From Kaistia sp. 32K (lineage in GTDB: Bacteria > Pseudomonadota > Alphaproteobacteria > Rhizobiales > Kaistiaceae): a DNA stretch of 64,000 nucleotides. The DNA lies in NCBI RefSeq assembly GCF_016629525.1, contig NZ_AP024269.1:496001-560000 (forward strand), given 5' to 3'. Numbering within the stretch: the first letter of the stretch is position 1; each line of letters starts with the position of its first letter. Shown in pieces: positions 8,376-17,410 of this stretch. Both the position numbers and the translations under genes were made by a program. The notes under the pieces are model-generated. The model had not been told where the DNA came from and ran no database searches. It saw only the letters and a program-made list of their open reading frames with translations.

Positions 8376-8528
8376 CCTCTCCCTGGGGGAGGTGAGGGGC
8401 CAATCAGCCGCTCCCAATGCACCGGCGTCATCCCGGGCTTGACCCGGGATCCATTCAGCCGAACCGCTTGGAGTTCACCCTCCCGATGGCGCAGCTGTAT
8501 GGATCCCTGCCTTCGCAGGGATGACGGC
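8376..8528. repeat. Palindromic repeats: short CTCTCCC hairpin plus family A pair
   Basis: A short inverted repeat (cctctccctgggggaggtg, about 8377-8395) is followed by a two-unit family A element (8426-8528). The element reads CGTCATCCCGGGC-TTG-ACCCGGGATCCATTCAGCC, a variable middle, then TATGGATCCCTGC-CTTCG-CAGGGATGACGG. The two units are inverted relative to each other and each folds into its own hairpin. It lies between convergent gene ends. Confidence 0.8.
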
Positions 8529-8577
8529 GAGCGTGGGGCGCCGTCGGAACCACCTGAGCGGCCGACGGAAGACCCCC

Positions 8578-9354
8578 TCAGTGGTTGTTCGCCCCCAGCG
8601 CGCGCTCCAGTTCCTCGTCCGACATGCCGGTGATGACGCGTTCGACGTCCTCGACGCTGGACTGCTTCGGATTGATGTCGTCCGCCACCACGCGGCCGCC
8701 GCGCATCACCACGATCCGGTCCACCACCTGGAACACATGGTGGATGTTGTGGGCGATGAAGATGCAGGAATGGCCGGAATTGCGGGCGTTGCGGACGAAG
8801 CGCAGCACGCCCTGCGTCTCGGCGACGCCGAGATTGTTGGTCGGCTCGTCGAGGATGATCAAATCGCTCTCGAAATGCATGGCGCGGGCGATGGCGACGG
8901 CCTGGCGCTCGCCGCCGGAGAGCGAGCCGATCGGCGTCGAGGGCGGGATGTTCTTGCTGATGCCGACGCGCTTCAGGAGATCGCGCGTCACCGTGTCCAT
9001 GCGGGCGTGGTCGAGCCGGTTCAGGAAGCCCGTCACCGGCTCGCGGCCGAGGAACAGATTGCGGGCGATCGACAGCTGGGTGACCAGCGCCGAGTCCTGG
9101 TAGATCGTCTCGATGCCGTTGGCGATGGCGTCGGTGGTCGAGCGGATGCTGACCTTCTTGCCGCGCACATAGATGTCGCCGCCGGTCGAGGGCACGGCGC
9201 CGGAGAGAACCTTGATCAGCGTCGACTTGCCGGCGCCATTGTCGCCGAGCAGGCCGACGATCTCGTTCTCGCGGACGCTGAAATCGACGTCCTTCAGCGC
9301 CTGGATCCTGCCATAGGATTTCGAGATGCGCTCCATGCGGATCAAATCGGTCAT
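8578..9354 (-). CDS. Sugar ABC importer ATP-binding protein, single-domain (FrcA-like)
   Basis: A 258-residue cytosolic ATPase with one nucleotide-binding domain: Walker A GDNGAGKST at 37-45, signature SLSGGERQ near 152, and Walker B LIILDEPTNNLG. Most CUT2 (ribose/xylose class) importers use a 500-residue ATPase with two such domains. The single-domain form is typical of the FrcBCA fructose-type systems of rhizobia, and the order here (binding protein, permease, ATPase) is the same. Its start lies 2 nt after the permease stop. The frame stays open upstream in the minus direction, but the ATG at 9354 is the one that matches the family. Confidence 0.86.
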   Translation of the reverse strand: MTDLIRMERISKSYGRIQALKDVDFSVRENEIVGLLGDNGAGKSTLIKVLSGAVPSTGGDIYVRGKKVSIRSTTDAIANGIETIYQDSALVTQLSIARNLFLGREPVTGFLNRLDHARMDTVTRDLLKRVGISKNIPPSTPIGSLSGGERQAVAIARAMHFESDLIILDEPTNNLGVAETQGVLRFVRNARNSGHSCIFIAHNIHHVFQVVDRIVVMRGGRVVADDINPKQSSVEDVERVITGMSDEELERALGANNH

Positions 9355-9356
9355 GA

Positions 9357-10343
9357 TCAGGTTCCCGCCTGGTGCCGGCGCTCGAGGATCGAATGCAGCG
9401 TCATCATGCCGAGGATGATCGCGCCGATGAAGATGTTGTAGGCGAGGCCGGGCACGCCGATCAGCACGATGCCGTTGCGCATGACGCGCAGGATGAACAC
9501 GCCGAGCACGGTGCCGATGATGGTGCCACGGCCGCCCATCAGCGCGGTGCCGCCAATCACCACCATGGCGATGACTTCCAGCTCGTAGCCGGCGCCGCTG
9601 TTCGGGTTGGCGGCGGAGGTGCGGATCGAGCTGATCACGCCGGCGAACGAGGCCATCGTCGCCGACAGCATGAAGAGCAGCACCTTGGTGCGGTTGACGT
9701 TGACGCCGCGCGCCCGCGCCGCGCCGGGATTGCCGCCCGTCGCCTGGATCCAGTTGCCGGCCTTGGTCTGCGTCAGCACGTAGCCGAGCACCAGCGCCAC
9801 GCCGATGAACCAGAACAGCGACATGTAGATGCGGAAGGGGCCGATATAGAAATCGCCGACCAGCACATGCGCCAGCCAATGCTGGCCCGCGCTCCAGGTC
9901 CGCTGCGGGAAGCCGTCCGAGATGAACAGCGCGACGCCGCGCACCACCAGCAGCATGCCGAGCGTGACCAGGAAGGACGAGATCTTGATCCGCGTCACGA
10001 ACAGGCCGTTGGCGAGCCCGATCAGCGCCGCGACGGCGAGCGCGATTACGAAGGCGATTTCGAGCGAGGTGATGCCGGAATTGAACAGCGTCCACATCAA
10101 GACCGGCGCGAAGCCGAACACCGAGCCGACCGAGAGGTCGAATTCGCCCGCCGTCATCAGGAGCGTCATGGCGAGCGCGATCAGGCCGAGCTCGACGGTG
10201 AAGGACAGCGTGTTGGAGATGTTGAGCGGCGAGAGGAAGTCCGGATTGATCGACCAGAAGACCGCGATCTCCGCGATCAGAAGGACGAGCGGGCCGAATT
10301 CCGGCTTCGCGATGAAGCGCTGGACGAGGGAGCGGTTTTCCAC
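9357..10343 (-). CDS. Sugar ABC importer permease (RbsC/FrcC family)
   Basis: A 328-residue inner-membrane permease of the CUT2 class with eight to ten predicted helices. The family motif MTLLMTAGEFDLSVGSVFG lies at about residues 59-77, and EVIAMVVIGGTALMGGRGTIIGTVLG near 230-255 is the conserved cytoplasmic loop region that contacts the ATPase. It is the second gene of the importer operon, 112 nt downstream of the binding-protein gene with a strong hairpin between them. Confidence 0.88.
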   Translation of the reverse strand: MENRSLVQRFIAKPEFGPLVLLIAEIAVFWSINPDFLSPLNISNTLSFTVELGLIALAMTLLMTAGEFDLSVGSVFGFAPVLMWTLFNSGITSLEIAFVIALAVAALIGLANGLFVTRIKISSFLVTLGMLLVVRGVALFISDGFPQRTWSAGQHWLAHVLVGDFYIGPFRIYMSLFWFIGVALVLGYVLTQTKAGNWIQATGGNPGAARARGVNVNRTKVLLFMLSATMASFAGVISSIRTSAANPNSGAGYELEVIAMVVIGGTALMGGRGTIIGTVLGVFILRVMRNGIVLIGVPGLAYNIFIGAIILGMMTLHSILERRHQAGT

Positions 10344-10416
10344 GGGGCAGACCGATTGGCATGAGGGCAGGCAGGTCGCGCCGCGCGAACGCGGTCATGC
10401 GGCCGTCGATCGACGG

Positions 10417-10442
10417 GGCATCCGCGATCGCTCGCGGATGCC
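10417..10442 (-). other. Intra-operon stem-loop after the binding-protein gene
   Basis: GGCATCCGCGA-TCGC-TCGCGGATGCC is a perfect 11-bp stem with a tetraloop, 13 nt beyond the stop of the binding-protein gene. No T run follows, so it is not a classical terminator. Such hairpins protect the upstream message and lower expression of the permease and ATPase relative to the binding protein. Confidence 0.7.
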
Positions 10443-10455
10443 GGCTGCTACGGGA

Positions 10456-11388
10456 CTACTTGCCCGAGAGGATGTTGTCGTAGAGCTGCGCCGTGTCCTT
10501 CTCGTACAGGGCGCCGGTGATCACGTTGAAGCCCGGGGGAATGCCGCTGGCGGCCATGTTGGCGAGGGACAGCGCGACGTAGCTGGTCGCCTGCGGGTCC
10601 TGCCACTGGGCGGCGTTGACATAGCCGTTCAGGACTTCCTGGGTGGTGTCGAGCGAATTGCCCCAGCCGACGACCGGGATTTCGCCCGGCTTGACGCCGA
10701 CCTGGTCGAAGACGCGCTTGATCGAGCCGGTGACGAGGTCGCCGAGGCCGATGATCGCCTTGACCTTGGCGCGGTTGGCGGTGAGGTAGTCGACCATGCG
10801 GTTGATGGCGTCGGCCTGGTCGAGCGTCGCCTCGGTCACCTCATAGGTGATGCCGAGCGGCTCGAACACGCTCTTGATGCCTTCCTCTTCCTGCACGCCA
10901 TAGGTGGCGCCCGGGATCTCGACCGGCATCCAGACGAAATCGCCCTTCTTCACCAGGCCCTTGTCGACGAGATACTGCGCCCAGCCGCGGCCGAACACGA
11001 CGTTGTTGCCACCGACATAGGCGTTGAACGAGGCCGTCGGGTCGGGCGTGTTGAAGTTGATGATCGGGATCTTGGCGGCGTTCGCTTCCTTGGCCACCTC
11101 GACCAGGCTGCCCGGATCCGGGCTGGTCGTGACGATGCCGTCGGCCTTGGCGGCGATGGCGGCGCGGACCGCTTCCTGCTGCGAGGCGACGTTGCCCTGG
11201 TGGAACGAGGTGTTGACCGTGTTGCCGGTATCCTTCTGCCATTGCTGCGCGCCGGCGAGGAAATAGGTCCACACCGGGTCGGCCGATGTGCCGTGCGAGA
11301 TCCAGTAGAAGGTCTTGGCCTGCGCCGCGACCGGAATTGCCAGCGCCAGTATGGCGCCGGCCAAGAGTACCGCGAGCTTCTTGAACAT
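10456..11388 (-). CDS. Periplasmic sugar-binding protein of CUT2 ABC importer
   Basis: A 310-residue type I periplasmic binding protein. A signal peptide (KLAVLLAGAILALAIPVAAQA) is followed by a mature domain of the RbsB/XylF class: a repeat of alpha/beta units, AAIAAKADGIVTTSPDP near 85, and a hinge with VVGWGNS. ATG 11388 is preferred over ATG 11394 because GGGAGG abuts the latter with no spacer but sits 6 nt from the former. The substrate is a monosaccharide or polyol that cannot be named from sequence. It is the first gene of the binding protein-permease-ATPase operon. Confidence 0.86.
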   Translation of the reverse strand: MFKKLAVLLAGAILALAIPVAAQAKTFYWISHGTSADPVWTYFLAGAQQWQKDTGNTVNTSFHQGNVASQQEAVRAAIAAKADGIVTTSPDPGSLVEVAKEANAAKIPIINFNTPDPTASFNAYVGGNNVVFGRGWAQYLVDKGLVKKGDFVWMPVEIPGATYGVQEEEGIKSVFEPLGITYEVTEATLDQADAINRMVDYLTANRAKVKAIIGLGDLVTGSIKRVFDQVGVKPGEIPVVGWGNSLDTTQEVLNGYVNAAQWQDPQATSYVALSLANMAASGIPPGFNVITGALYEKDTAQLYDNILSGK

Positions 11389-11555
11389 TGGCATCCTCCC
11401 GTTGAACGTTGCGTTCGCGCGACCACGGCTATGGCTGCCGCTTCGCCGCTTTCGCGGCGCGCTCGCTGTCCGGTCGAGAGGTGCCTCTACGCCGGTGGCA
11501 GCAGCGGTCTCGGGGGGAGACTGACAGAACTGCCGCTCACGTCAACTGCCGCTGC

Positions 11556-11589
11556 GACAGATTGTCCTAAAAATGACATCGCTGTCATT
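11556..11589. promoter_or_regulatory. Operator pair or terminator between polyamine and sugar operons
   Basis: There are two inverted repeats: GACA-N3-TGTC (11556-11566) and AATGACA-N4-TGTCATT (11572-11589). Read on the minus strand, the second is a 7-bp stem followed by TTTTT, so it may terminate the oxidase gene ending at 11632. The shared TGACA half-site also suits a repressor of the sugar importer starting at 11388. The two readings are not exclusive. The rest of 11389-11631 shows no feature. Confidence 0.45.
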
Positions 11590-11631
11590 GGCGGCTCGCC
11601 GCGGCTCCGTCGGGATGGGAGGCGGCCGGCG

Positions 11632-12912
11632 TCAGAGCCGGTCGCGCAGCGCGTACCAGCTCATGCCGGCAACGAGCGCCGGCCAGCGCAACAGCTTGCC
11701 GCCGGGAAAGCGCGGGCAGGGGAGATCAGCGAAGGCGTCGAGCCTCGACGGATTGCCGAGGATCGCCTCGGCCAGGATCTTGCCGCCGAAGGGCGCGAGC
11801 GCGACGCCCTGGCCGGAATAGCCTGACGCCGCATAGACGCCGGAGCGGACCTTGCGCAGGAAGGGCAGGCGGTTGACCGTGACGGCGAGCGTGCCGCCCC
11901 AGGCATGGTCGATGCGCGTCCGCTCGAGCTGCGGATAGATCTTCACCAGATGCCGCTTCACGAAGGCGAAGATGTCAGTCGGGTCGGAGCGCGAATAGGT
12001 CTCGCCGCCACCGAAGAGGATGCGGCCGTCCGGCGTCGGGCGCCAGTAATAGACGACGAAGCGCGAATCCGAGACCGCCTCGCCGCCGGGGATCAGCCCG
12101 CCCGGTCCGCCGGCGCCGATCGGCTCCGTCGTCAGGATGAAGTTCTTGATCGGCATCGCCCGGGTCTCGGTCTCCTGGTCGATGCCGTCGAGCAGGCCGT
12201 TGCCGGCAAGGATGACGACGTCGGCCGTGATCCGCCCGCGATAGGTCTCGATCACAGGCGCCGCGCCGCCTTCATTGAGCTTCCGCGCCGGCGTCTGCTC
12301 ATGGATGCGCGCGCCGGCCTTGGCCGCCGCCGTCGCCAGCCCTTGCGCGAATTTCAGCGGATGCAGGTGGCCGGCGGTGCGGTCGATCCGGCCGCCGAAA
12401 TAGGCGTCCGTGCCGATTTTCGGCGCCAGGCGGTCGCGGTCGATCCATTCGGCGGCGGCGTAGCCATAGTCGCGGTTCAGCTTCTCGACATAGTGCCGTT
12501 CCTCGTCGACGAGGCGCGGCTTGTGCACCGCCTCGATCAGCCCCGGCCGCCATTCGGCGTCGATGCCATGCTTGTCGATCAAGTGATGGACGAGCGCCTT
12601 CGCTTCCTCGGCGAGGGTCCAGAGCTCGCGCGCCGCCGGCAGGCCCAAGCGTTTCTCCAGCCATTCCTGGTCGCGGCGCTGGCCGGTATGCAACTGGCCG
12701 CCATTGCGGCCCGAAGCGCCCCAGCCGACCTTCTCCGCCTCGATCAGCACGACGTCGATGCCGGCTTCGGCGAGGTGCAGCGCCGCCGACAGCCCGGTAT
12801 AGCCGCCGCCGATGATGGCGACGTCGGCGCGCGTGTCGCCGTCGAGCGGGGCGAAGGCGAGGGTCTTGTCGGCCGTCGCGGCATACCAGGAAGGCGCGTG
12901 CGGATGGTTCAT
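11632..12912 (-). CDS. puuB: FAD-dependent gamma-glutamylputrescine oxidase-like protein
   Basis: A 426-residue DAO/GlpO-family flavoprotein. The dinucleotide-binding motif ADVAIIGGGYTGLSAALHLAE is at about 29-49, and the second FAD region GASGRNGGQ near 76-84 is typical of PuuB/OrdL proteins. In the Puu pathway the enzyme oxidises gamma-glutamylputrescine to the aldehyde with release of ammonia and peroxide. It is the third gene of a minus-strand set with a glutamine-synthetase-like ligase and an aminotransferase, opposite potFGHI, which supports polyamine catabolism. The exact amine is uncertain. Confidence 0.8.
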   Translation of the reverse strand: MNHPHAPSWYAATADKTLAFAPLDGDTRADVAIIGGGYTGLSAALHLAEAGIDVVLIEAEKVGWGASGRNGGQLHTGQRRDQEWLEKRLGLPAARELWTLAEEAKALVHHLIDKHGIDAEWRPGLIEAVHKPRLVDEERHYVEKLNRDYGYAAAEWIDRDRLAPKIGTDAYFGGRIDRTAGHLHPLKFAQGLATAAAKAGARIHEQTPARKLNEGGAAPVIETYRGRITADVVILAGNGLLDGIDQETETRAMPIKNFILTTEPIGAGGPGGLIPGGEAVSDSRFVVYYWRPTPDGRILFGGGETYSRSDPTDIFAFVKRHLVKIYPQLERTRIDHAWGGTLAVTVNRLPFLRKVRSGVYAASGYSGQGVALAPFGGKILAEAILGNPSRLDAFADLPCPRFPGGKLLRWPALVAGMSWYALRDRL

Positions 12913-12946
12913 GCGGAATGTCCGTCGAACAGGGTCGCCGCCGCCA

Positions 12947-14326
12947 TCATAGCAGTCCCAACCGCTTCAGTTCCGCCTGCGTTTCGTCCAGCGTCTTCCG
13001 CGCCGAGGCGACGAGGATCTCGGCCTCTTCATGCGAAAGCGTGAGCGGCGGGGCGATGATGAGCGAATCCCGCACGGCGCGCATGACGAGGTTGTTCCCA
13101 AGCGAGATATCGCGCGCGATCGTGCCGACCTTGCCGGTATCGGCGAATTTTTGCGTCCGCGACGCCTTGTTGGGCACCAGTTCCAGCGCGCCCATCAGGC
13201 CGGTCATCCGCGCCTCGCCGACGAGCGGATGATCGGCGAGCCCGCGCCAGCGGCTCTGCAGATAGGGGCCGATGTCGTTGCGCACCCGCTCGACCAGCTT
13301 CTCGTCTTCGAGGATGCGGAGGTTTTCCAGCGCCGCCGCGGCGGTGACGGGATGGGCGGAATAGGTGAAGCCGTGGTGGAATTCGCCGGCCGTGTAGAGG
13401 ACATCAGCCACCTTGTCGGAGACCATGACGCCGCCGATCGGCAGATAGCCGGAGGAGAGGCCCTTGGCGATCGGCATCAGGTCCGGCTCGATGCCGAAGG
13501 TCTCGGAGCCGAACCAGTTGCCGGTGCGGCCGAAGCCGGTGATGACCTCGTCGGCGACCAGCAGGATCTCTCGCTCCGCGAGGATGCGCTTCACTTCCGG
13601 CCAGTAGGTGGCGGGCGGGATGATGACGCCGCCGGCGCCCTGGATCGGCTCGGCGACGAAGGCGGCGATCCTGTCCTCGCCGATTTCATCGATCGCCTTT
13701 TCCAGCTCGCGCGCCGCGAACAGGCCGAATTCGTCGGGGCTCATCTCGCCGCCCTCGCCGAACCAGTAGGGCTGCGCGATATGGTGGATGCCGGGGATCG
13801 GCAGGCCGCCCTGGCTGTGGATCGACGACATGCCGCCGAGGCTGCCGCCGCCGAGCGTCGAGCCGTGATAGGCGTTGTGGCGGGCGATCAGCACGGTCTT
13901 GTCCGGCTTGCCGAGGCTCGTCCAATAGTGCCGCGCCATGCGGATGACCGTGTCGTTCGCCTCCGAGCCGGAGCCGACGAAGAAGACGCGGTTGAACTGC
14001 GGCGGCGTGATCTCAGCCAGCTTCTCGGCGAGCGCGATCGCCGGCGGATGGGTCGACTTGAAGAAGGTGTTGTAGAAGGAGACCTCGCCCATCTGCCGCT
14101 GCACGGCCTCGGCGATCTCCTTGCGGCCATGGCCGATGTTGACACACCAGAGCCCGGCCATGCCGTCGAGGATGCGGTTGCCCTCGGAATCCCAGATCCA
14201 CGAGCCCTCCGCCCGGACCACGACGCGGCAGCCCTCGGCGTTCAGGCTCTTCATGTCGGAGAAGGCGTGGATGTGGTGCGCCGCGTCGCGGGCGCGATAG
14301 TCGGCAGTGACGTTCGAATTCGTCAT
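12947..14326 (-). CDS. Class III (omega) aminotransferase, putrescine-pyruvate type
   Basis: A 459-residue fold-type I PLP enzyme. The cofactor region is complete: GSGSEANDTVIRMAR, the aspartate in LLVADEVITGFGRTG, and the Schiff-base lysine in IAKGLSSGY at about residue 288. Its length and the N-terminal HHIHAFSDMKSLNAEG match the SpuC/putrescine:pyruvate group. It probably transaminates putrescine or a related diamine to the aminoaldehyde. ATG 14326 is used; a longer open frame to 14560 runs into repeat DNA. Its start is 34 nt from the oxidase gene, and the ligase gene is upstream across a 298-nt gap that holds a repeat. Confidence 0.83.
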   Translation of the reverse strand: MTNSNVTADYRARDAAHHIHAFSDMKSLNAEGCRVVVRAEGSWIWDSEGNRILDGMAGLWCVNIGHGRKEIAEAVQRQMGEVSFYNTFFKSTHPPAIALAEKLAEITPPQFNRVFFVGSGSEANDTVIRMARHYWTSLGKPDKTVLIARHNAYHGSTLGGGSLGGMSSIHSQGGLPIPGIHHIAQPYWFGEGGEMSPDEFGLFAARELEKAIDEIGEDRIAAFVAEPIQGAGGVIIPPATYWPEVKRILAEREILLVADEVITGFGRTGNWFGSETFGIEPDLMPIAKGLSSGYLPIGGVMVSDKVADVLYTAGEFHHGFTYSAHPVTAAAALENLRILEDEKLVERVRNDIGPYLQSRWRGLADHPLVGEARMTGLMGALELVPNKASRTQKFADTGKVGTIARDISLGNNLVMRAVRDSLIIAPPLTLSHEEAEILVASARKTLDETQAELKRLGLL

Positions 14327-14442
14327 GAGCAGGTCCGGTTGCGGTCGTCTCGATATCGCTGGCAGCGCTGGCAGCGCCGTGTGTTCTTGCGCTCTCAGAG
14401 GGAGACCCTCGCACAGGGCTGCAAGACAGTCATACAGTCCCC

Positions 14443-14571
14443 GATTTCCATCATCCTGAGGAGGCTTTCGCAGAAAGCCGTCTCGAAGGACGCACGGCCG
14501 GGGGGCCGCTGTTGGACCGTTCTGCGTGCTTCGAGACGGCCCTTCGGGCCTCCTCAGCATGATGAGAACGG
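14443..14571. repeat. Dispersed palindromic repeat, family B
   Basis: GATTTCCATCATCCTGAGGAG opens the element, followed by a hairpin (GGCTTTCGCAGAAAGCC), CGTCTCGAAGGACGCACGG, a variable middle, then TGCGTGCTTCGAGACGGCCC-TTC-GGGCCTCCTCAGCATGATGAG. The outer arms are inverted copies. It fills much of the 298-bp gap between the aminotransferase and ligase genes. The same element recurs at 35835, 49526 and 53082. Confidence 0.85.
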
Positions 14572-14624
14572 TGCTGCGTGAAGGGGGCCAGCCTCTGGGG
14601 AAAGGCTGGCCGATGCTGCCCCGG

Positions 14625-16025
14625 CTAGACGTTCAGCAGCAGGAACTCGCGCTCCCACGGGCTGATCACCTGCATGAAGGTCTCGTATTCGGCCCGCTTG
14701 ATCGCGCCATAGGTGGCGACGAAGCGCTCGCCGAAGATCTCGGCCAGCTCCTCCTGCTCCTCGAACAGCGCCACCGCTTCGAGCAGGCCGCGCGGCAGGT
14801 CGATCTCGTCGGAATTGGCCGAGCCCGAGACGGGGTCGCCGACCTTCAGCCCTTCCATCAGGCCGAGATAGCCGCAGGCGAGCGACGCGGCGATGGCGAG
14901 GTAGGGGTTGGCGTCGGAAGAGGGCAGGCGGTTTTCCAACCGCCGGCCGGCCGGATTGGAATTCGGCACGCGCAGGCCGACGGTGCGGTTGTCATAGCCC
15001 CATTGCGTGTTGACCGGCGCCGAGGACGAGCGCACCAGCCGGCGATAGGAATTCACATACGGCGCCAGCATGCAGAGCACGGCCGGCAGGTATTTCTGCG
15101 AGCCGCCGATGAAGGCGAAGAACTTCGAGGTCGGATCGCCGTCCTCGTCGGAGAAGATGTTCTTGCCGGTCGCCGTGTCGATGACGGACTGGTGGATGTG
15201 CATGGCCGAGCCCGGCTCGCGCGACATCGGCTTCGCCATGAAGGTGGCGTACATGTCGTGCCGGAGCGCCGCCTCGCGGATGGTGCGCTTGAACAGGAAC
15301 ACCTGGTCGGCGAGCGCCAAGGGGTCGCCGTGCAGCAGGTTGATCTCCATCTGCGCCGCGCCTTCCTCGTGGATCAGCGTGTCGATCTCGAGGCCCTGCT
15401 GCTCGGAGAAATCGTAGATGTCGTCGAACAGGTCGTCGAACTCGTTGATCGCCGCGATCGAGTAGGACTGCCGCGCCGCTTCCGGCCGGCCGGAGCGCCC
15501 GGTCGGCGGCTCGAGCTGGTAGTCGGGATCGGTGTTCGGCTTGACGAGGTAGAATTCGAGCTCCGGCGCCACAACCGGCTGCCAGCCCTGGTGCGCATAG
15601 AGCTCGATCACCCGGCGCAGCACCTGGCGCGGCGCGGTTTCGACCGAGCGGGCGTCGCGATGGTAGGCGTCGTGGATCACCTGCGCCGTCGGATCGGTCT
15701 CCCACGGCACGACGCAGAGCGTCGACAGGTCCGGCTCGAACATGACGTCCTGGTCGGCGGCGTCGCTCTGGAAGCGGTCGTCATCGTCGGGATAATCGCC
15801 GGTGATGGTCTGGGTCAGGATCGAGCCCGGCATCGACATGGTCGGCCCGGCGAGGAATTTCTGCACCGGCATCATCTTGCCGCGGGCGACGCCGGCCTGG
15901 TCGGGGACGACGCATTCGATGTCCTCGATGCCGCGGGCTTTCAGCCAGTCGCGGGCCTCGTCCAGCGATTTGACGCCCCGGACGCTGCCGTCGGCCGTCC
16001 TCACGCCCTTCTTCCGTTTTGCCAC
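14625..16025 (-). CDS. puuA: Glutamine synthetase-family gamma-glutamylpolyamine ligase
   Basis: A 466-residue member of the glutamine synthetase superfamily, PuuA branch, which ATP-dependently couples glutamate to putrescine or another amine. Visible signatures are APELEFYLV near 182 (metal ligands), the GSAMHIHQSV histidine motif near 290 and NPYLAIAASLACGYLG near 390. The GTG start at 16025 is chosen because AGGAG lies 7 nt upstream on the coding strand; ATG 16070 lacks such a site and would add 15 residues. It is divergent from potF and is probably first in the catabolic operon. Confidence 0.82.
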   Translation of the reverse strand: MAKRKKGVRTADGSVRGVKSLDEARDWLKARGIEDIECVVPDQAGVARGKMMPVQKFLAGPTMSMPGSILTQTITGDYPDDDDRFQSDAADQDVMFEPDLSTLCVVPWETDPTAQVIHDAYHRDARSVETAPRQVLRRVIELYAHQGWQPVVAPELEFYLVKPNTDPDYQLEPPTGRSGRPEAARQSYSIAAINEFDDLFDDIYDFSEQQGLEIDTLIHEEGAAQMEINLLHGDPLALADQVFLFKRTIREAALRHDMYATFMAKPMSREPGSAMHIHQSVIDTATGKNIFSDEDGDPTSKFFAFIGGSQKYLPAVLCMLAPYVNSYRRLVRSSSAPVNTQWGYDNRTVGLRVPNSNPAGRRLENRLPSSDANPYLAIAASLACGYLGLMEGLKVGDPVSGSANSDEIDLPRGLLEAVALFEEQEELAEIFGERFVATYGAIKRAEYETFMQVISPWEREFLLLNV

Positions 16026-16234
16026 GATTTCTCCTCGGCTCTGACGGGAATTTCTTTGGAGTGTCGTCACCGCTGAAGCGAAGTCAACTTGTACGGTTGC
16101 CGTGCGGCTTCAGGTCCTTGCGAACGGACGCGATAAACGGTTGAGGTAGCTGAAAAAGCCTTCTAACGTCTGAATCTTAGTATGGGTTTGTGGCAGCCGC
16201 GCCTGAGAGGCGCGGGTCCATCTAGGGGTTAGAC
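16026..16234. promoter_or_regulatory. Divergent polyamine promoter region with potF leader hairpin
   Basis: A 209-bp region serves puuA-like (left) and potF (right). A perfect 8-bp hairpin, CCGCGCCT-GAG-AGGCGCGG (16197-16215), lies 20 nt before the potF ATG and just upstream of its AGGGG ribosome site. It could stabilise the leader or modulate translation. No known riboswitch fold was recognised. Confidence 0.5.
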
Positions 16235-17335
16235 ATGATCAAGCATGCCTTCAGCGGCGTCGCGATTTCCGCGATGCTGGCCTTCGGAGCCTCCAGCGGT
16301 GCCCTGGCCGCTGACAAGGAGCTCCATATCTTCAACTGGTCTGACTATATCGACACGTCGATCATCGACGATTTCACCAAGGAGACCGGGATCAAGGTCG
16401 TCTATGACGTCTACGATTCCATGGAAATCCTGGAGACGAAGATGCTGGCCGGCGGCTCGGGCTACGACATCGTCGTGCCGACCGACCGCAACCTGAAGCG
16501 CATGATCGACGTCGGCGTGTTCCAGAAGCTCGACAAGTCGAAGGTCCCGAACCTCTCCCACATGTGGGACGAGATCACGACCCGCCTCGCTACCTATGAT
16601 CCCGGCAATGAGATTGCCGTGAACTACATGTGGGGCACCACCGGCATCGGCTACAATGTCGAGAAGATCAAGGCGGCCATGCCGGACGCGCCGGTCGACT
16701 CGATGGACATGTTCTTCAAGCCGGAAGTCGTGTCGAAGTTCAAGGATTGCGGCGTCTACATGCTGGATTCGCCGGATGACGTCATCCCGGCCGCGCTCAA
16801 CTATCTCGGCCTGCCGCCGGATTCGAAGAACCCGGACGAGATCGCCAAGGCGGGCGAGCTGATCGACAAGGTCCGCCCCTATATCCGCAAGTTCCATTCG
16901 TCGGAATACATCCAGGCGCTCGCCAATGGCGACATCTGCCTGGCCTTCGGCTATTCGGGCGACGTGATCCAGGCGCGCACGCGCGCCACCGAAGCCAAGA
17001 ACAACGTCGAAGTCGGCTACGCGATCCCGAAGGAAGGCGCGCTGCTCTGGATGGATTCGATGGCGATCCCGAAGGACGCCCCGAACCCGGAGGCGGCGCT
17101 CGCCTTCATCAACTACATCCAGCGCCCGGAAGTCATCGCCAAGGCGACCGACTACGTCTCCTACGCCAACGGCAACAAGGATTCGCAGGCCTTCATCGAC
17201 AAGGCGATCCTGAACGATCCGACGATCTATCCCACTCCGGACGTCATGAAGAAGCTCTATACGACGACCCCGAACGATCCGAAGGTTCAGCGGGTCGTGA
17301 CGCGGCTCTGGACGAAGATCAAGAGCGGCACCTGA
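16235..17335 (+). CDS. potF: Putrescine/spermidine ABC importer binding protein
   Basis: A 366-residue periplasmic type II binding protein. The signal peptide ends around ALAA (residues 24-27). The mature N terminus KELHIFNWSDYID is the PotF/PotD signature, with the aromatic and acidic pocket residues that clamp diamines. Other family stretches are YDIVVPTDRNLKRMI and GYAIPKEGALLWMDSMAIP. It is the first gene of potFGHI. A preference for putrescine over spermidine is inferred from the PotF-like length and gene order, not proven. Confidence 0.9.
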   Translation: MIKHAFSGVAISAMLAFGASSGALAADKELHIFNWSDYIDTSIIDDFTKETGIKVVYDVYDSMEILETKMLAGGSGYDIVVPTDRNLKRMIDVGVFQKLDKSKVPNLSHMWDEITTRLATYDPGNEIAVNYMWGTTGIGYNVEKIKAAMPDAPVDSMDMFFKPEVVSKFKDCGVYMLDSPDDVIPAALNYLGLPPDSKNPDEIAKAGELIDKVRPYIRKFHSSEYIQALANGDICLAFGYSGDVIQARTRATEAKNNVEVGYAIPKEGALLWMDSMAIPKDAPNPEAALAFINYIQRPEVIAKATDYVSYANGNKDSQAFIDKAILNDPTIYPTPDVMKKLYTTTPNDPKVQRVVTRLWTKIKSGT

Positions 17336-17349
17336 TCTGATGGACAAAG

Positions 17350-17374
17350 GAGGCCCGGTCTAGTACCGGGCCTC
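17350..17374 (+). other. Stem-loop between potF and potG
   Basis: GAGGCCCGGT-CTAGT-ACCGGGCCTC is a perfect 10-bp stem with a 5-nt loop, 14 nt after the potF stop and followed only by TT. It is the second hairpin after a binding-protein gene in this window. Partial termination or 3' protection of potF mRNA is likely. Confidence 0.7.
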
Positions 17375-17410
17375 TTCACGACGGGCATCGAAGGCGGGGG
17401 TAGAGGCTTC

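Noticed and set aside
6315..8417. A 700-codon minus-strand frame across the SDR and nitronate monooxygenase genes
   Set aside because: Both overlapped genes are supported by cofactor motifs; the long frame mixes the two and matches neither.
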